A stretch of DNA of 64,000 nucleotides. Source: Reyranella humidisoli (lineage in GTDB: Bacteria > Pseudomonadota > Alphaproteobacteria > Reyranellales > Reyranellaceae). Below, piece after piece: positions 62,302 to 64,000 of this stretch. Position numbers and translations under genes: made by a program. The notes under the pieces were generated by a model that was not told the origin of the DNA, ran no database searches, and saw nothing but the letters and a program-made list of their open reading frames with translations. Location: assembly GCF_019039055.1 (NCBI RefSeq), contig NZ_JAHOPB010000001.1:620001-684000 (forward strand). Reading direction: 5' to 3'. Within the stretch, counting starts at the first letter, position 1. The number at the start of each line of letters is the position of its first letter.

Positions 62302-64000
62302 GTGAACGACGAAACCGACATCGACCTGCCCCCGAGCGAAGGCTCCCTTGCCGACGGCATGCGGATCATCGCCGACTTCGTGCGGACCCTGCCGCGCAAG
62401 CCGGGCGTCTACCGCATGATCTCGGCCGAGGGCGAGATCCTGTACGTCGGCAAGGCACGCTCGCTGCGCAGCCGCGTCGCCGCCTATACCCAGCCGACGC
62501 GGCTGGCCACCCGCCTGATCCGCATGGTTTCCGCGACGCGGACCATGGAATTCGCCGTTACCGACAGCGAAGCGGAGGCGCTGCTCCTCGAGAACAACCT
62601 GATCAAGCGCTTCCGGCCGCGCTTCAACGTGCTGCTGCGCGACGACAAGTCGTTCCCCTATATCGTGATCCGCCGCGATACCGACTGGCCGCAGCTCGCC
62701 AAGCATCGCGGCACACGCGAACCGGCCAACGAGTATTTCGGACCCTTCGCCTCGGCCACGGCGGTCAACCGCACGCTCTACGCCCTGCAGCGCGCCTTCC
62801 CGCTGCGCTCCTGCTCGGACGGCGTCTTCTCGACGCGCACGCGGCCCTGCCTGCAGTACCAGATCAAGCGCTGCACGGCGCCCTGCGTCGGCCGTATCGA
62901 GAAGCCCGAGTACGACGCCATCGTGCAGGAGGTGCGCGGCTTCCTCGGCGGGCGCAATCGCGAGATCCAGCAGAAGCTGTCGCAGCGCATGGAGCAGGCC
63001 TCGGCCAATCTCGAATTCGAGGGCGCGGCCATCCTGCGCGATCGCATCCGCGCGCTGGCCCACATCACCTCGCACCAGTCGATCAGCCTCCCGTCGATCG
63101 ACGAGGCCGACATCTTCGCCGCTCACGCCGATAGCGGCCAGATCTGCATCCAGGTCTTCTTCCTGCGCGCCGGCCAGAACCTCGGCAACCGCGCCTACTT
63201 CCCGAGCCATGGCCGGGACCTCGACGAGCCGCAGGTGCTCGAAGCCTTCATGGGCCAGTTCTACGAATCGCGTCAGGCACCCAAACTGGTCCTGACCAGC
63301 CATGACATTCCCGAGCGCGAGCTGATGGAAAACGCGCTGTCCCTGTCGGCCGGCCATAAGGTCGAGATCCGCCAGCCCAAGCGCGGCGACCAGAAGGACG
63401 CGCTCGACCAGGCGGTGAACAATGCGCGCGAGGCGCTGGCCCGCCGCATGGCCGAACGCGGCACGCAGCGCACCCTGCTCGAAGGCGTGGCCCGCGTGTT
63501 CGGCCTCGACGCGCCGCCCGAGCGCATCGAGGTCTACGACAACAGCCACATCCAGGGGACGGCGGCGATCGGCGCGATGATCGTGGCCGGGCCGGAAGGC
63601 TTCAACAAGAACGCCTATCGCAAATTCAATATCAAGACCGAGGGCGCGGCGGGCGACGATTTCGCGATGATGCGCGAGGTGATGACCCGCCGCTTCGGTC
63701 GCGCGCTCAAGGAGAACCCCGAGCGCGACGACGAGCATTGGCCGGACCTGCTGCTGATCGACGGCGGCCAGGGCCAGCTCGAAGCGGTGCGTGGGGTGAT
63801 GGCCGAGCTTGGCCTCGAAGACATTCCCCTGGTTGGCATCGCCAAGGGGCCCGACCGCGATGCGGGCCGGGAGCGCTTCTTCATGGCGGGCAAGCCGCCC
63901 TTTTCCCTCGAACCGCGCGATCCGGTTCTCTATTTCCTGCAACGGCTGCGGGACGAGGCGCATCGTTTCGCGATCGGCACGCACCGTACGCGCCGCGCAG
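62302..64000 (+). CDS. uvrC: UvrABC excinuclease subunit C (3' end cut by window)
   Basis: The first 566 codons are present. It has a GIY-YIG domain (PGVYRMISAEGEILYVGKARSLRSRV, about 35-60), the UVR region after LYALQRAFPLRSCSDGV and CLQYQIKRCTAPCVG, a second nuclease region with EVYDNSHIQGTAAIGAMIV (Asp of RNase H fold), and DDFAMMREVMTRRFGRAL. UvrC nicks DNA on both sides of a lesion. GTG at 62302 is the likely start, with ATG 62359 as alternative; neither has a clear ribosome site. Confidence 0.95.
   Translation, partial: MNDETDIDLPPSEGSLADGMRIIADFVRTLPRKPGVYRMISAEGEILYVGKARSLRSRVAAYTQPTRLATRLIRMVSATRTMEFAVTDSEAEALLLENNLIKRFRPRFNVLLRDDKSFPYIVIRRDTDWPQLAKHRGTREPANEYFGPFASATAVNRTLYALQRAFPLRSCSDGVFSTRTRPCLQYQIKRCTAPCVGRIEKPEYDAIVQEVRGFLGGRNREIQQKLSQRMEQASANLEFEGAAILRDRIRALAHITSHQSISLPSIDEADIFAAHADSGQICIQVFFLRAGQNLGNRAYFPSHGRDLDEPQVLEAFMGQFYESRQAPKLVLTSHDIPERELMENALSLSAGHKVEIRQPKRGDQKDALDQAVNNAREALARRMAERGTQRTLLEGVARVFGLDAPPERIEVYDNSHIQGTAAIGAMIVAGPEGFNKNAYRKFNIKTEGAAGDDFAMMREVMTRRFGRALKENPERDDEHWPDLLLIDGGQGQLEAVRGVMAELGLEDIPLVGIAKGPDRDAGRERFFMAGKPPFSLEPRDPVLYFLQRLRDEAHRFAIGTHRTRRA

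Overview
The window is GC-rich DNA with dense, overlapping, operon-packed genes. It looks like an alphaproteobacterium, either Rhizobiales or Reyranella-like. The reasons are many ABC and tripartite solute receptors, a CP4-type (class II) EPSP synthase, and the order ihfB, rpsA, cmk, aroA, FYDLN-type zinc-ribbon protein, tRNA-Ala. The genus cannot be fixed from the sequence alone. Both ends cut through genes: a livH-type permease on the left and uvrC on the right.

Layout. 1-2586 is the end of a branched-chain amino-acid type ABC transporter (permease, permease, ATPase, ATPase). 2675-4779 encodes a methylmalonyl-CoA decarboxylase and a CoA-transferase, the pair found in the E. coli scp operon. 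4857-8150 is a four-gene overlapping operon (SDR protein, P1 peptidase, fluoride channel, flavoprotein). 8248-9257 is a decayed IS1380-type transposase, followed by a tricarboxylate-type receptor. 10499-14294 holds a CBS protein, queC, a VUT/YhhQ-type transporter, a DUF4142 protein, a small phosphatase-like protein and a universal stress protein. 14327-20231 has a periplasmic protein with a Kazal-like tail and an RND efflux pair. 20272-26552 has a transglutaminase-like protein, a RutA-like monooxygenase, a VOC protein, an amidase, an aspartate dehydrogenase and a GMC oxidoreductase. 26549-28111 is an AT-richer foreign gene (DUF262/DGxxR-like plus HNH nuclease).

The most interesting part is 28256-47498. 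Most of it reads leftward from a MarR gene. It holds a molybdenum hydroxylase (FAD subunit plus fused FeS/Mo subunit), a 6-hydroxynicotinate-reductase-like FeS protein, a UPF0280 protein and an 'amino acid synthesis' (DUF1185) protein, these five joined by four-base ATGA overlaps. Then come an NTF2-like protein, an ABC receptor with a fused permease and two ATPases, a hydantoinase/oxoprolinase A protein without its B partner, and two enolase-superfamily enzymes. A CaiB-type CoA-transferase and an ornithine-cyclodeaminase-like enzyme lie on the other side of the MarR gene. Together they suggest uptake, hydroxylation, reduction, ring opening and CoA activation of an N-heterocycle. The substrate is unknown. 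The cluster carries three kinds of palindromic repeat, and one of these has inserted in frame into the UPF0280 gene.

47495-52969 is core: LapA-type protein, ihfB, rpsA, cmk, aroA, zinc-ribbon protein, tRNA-Ala(GGC). The tRNA 3' end and its terminator are duplicated at 56015-56066. Between the copies sit an RTX-like repeat protein gene and an integrase fragment, so this looks like a worn integrated element of about 3 kb. 56267-64000 carries an SGNH-like hydrolase, a metallophosphoesterase, a formamidase-like hydrolase, guanine deaminase, a PhoH-like ATPase (preceded by a structured, terminator-ended non-coding stretch) and uvrC.
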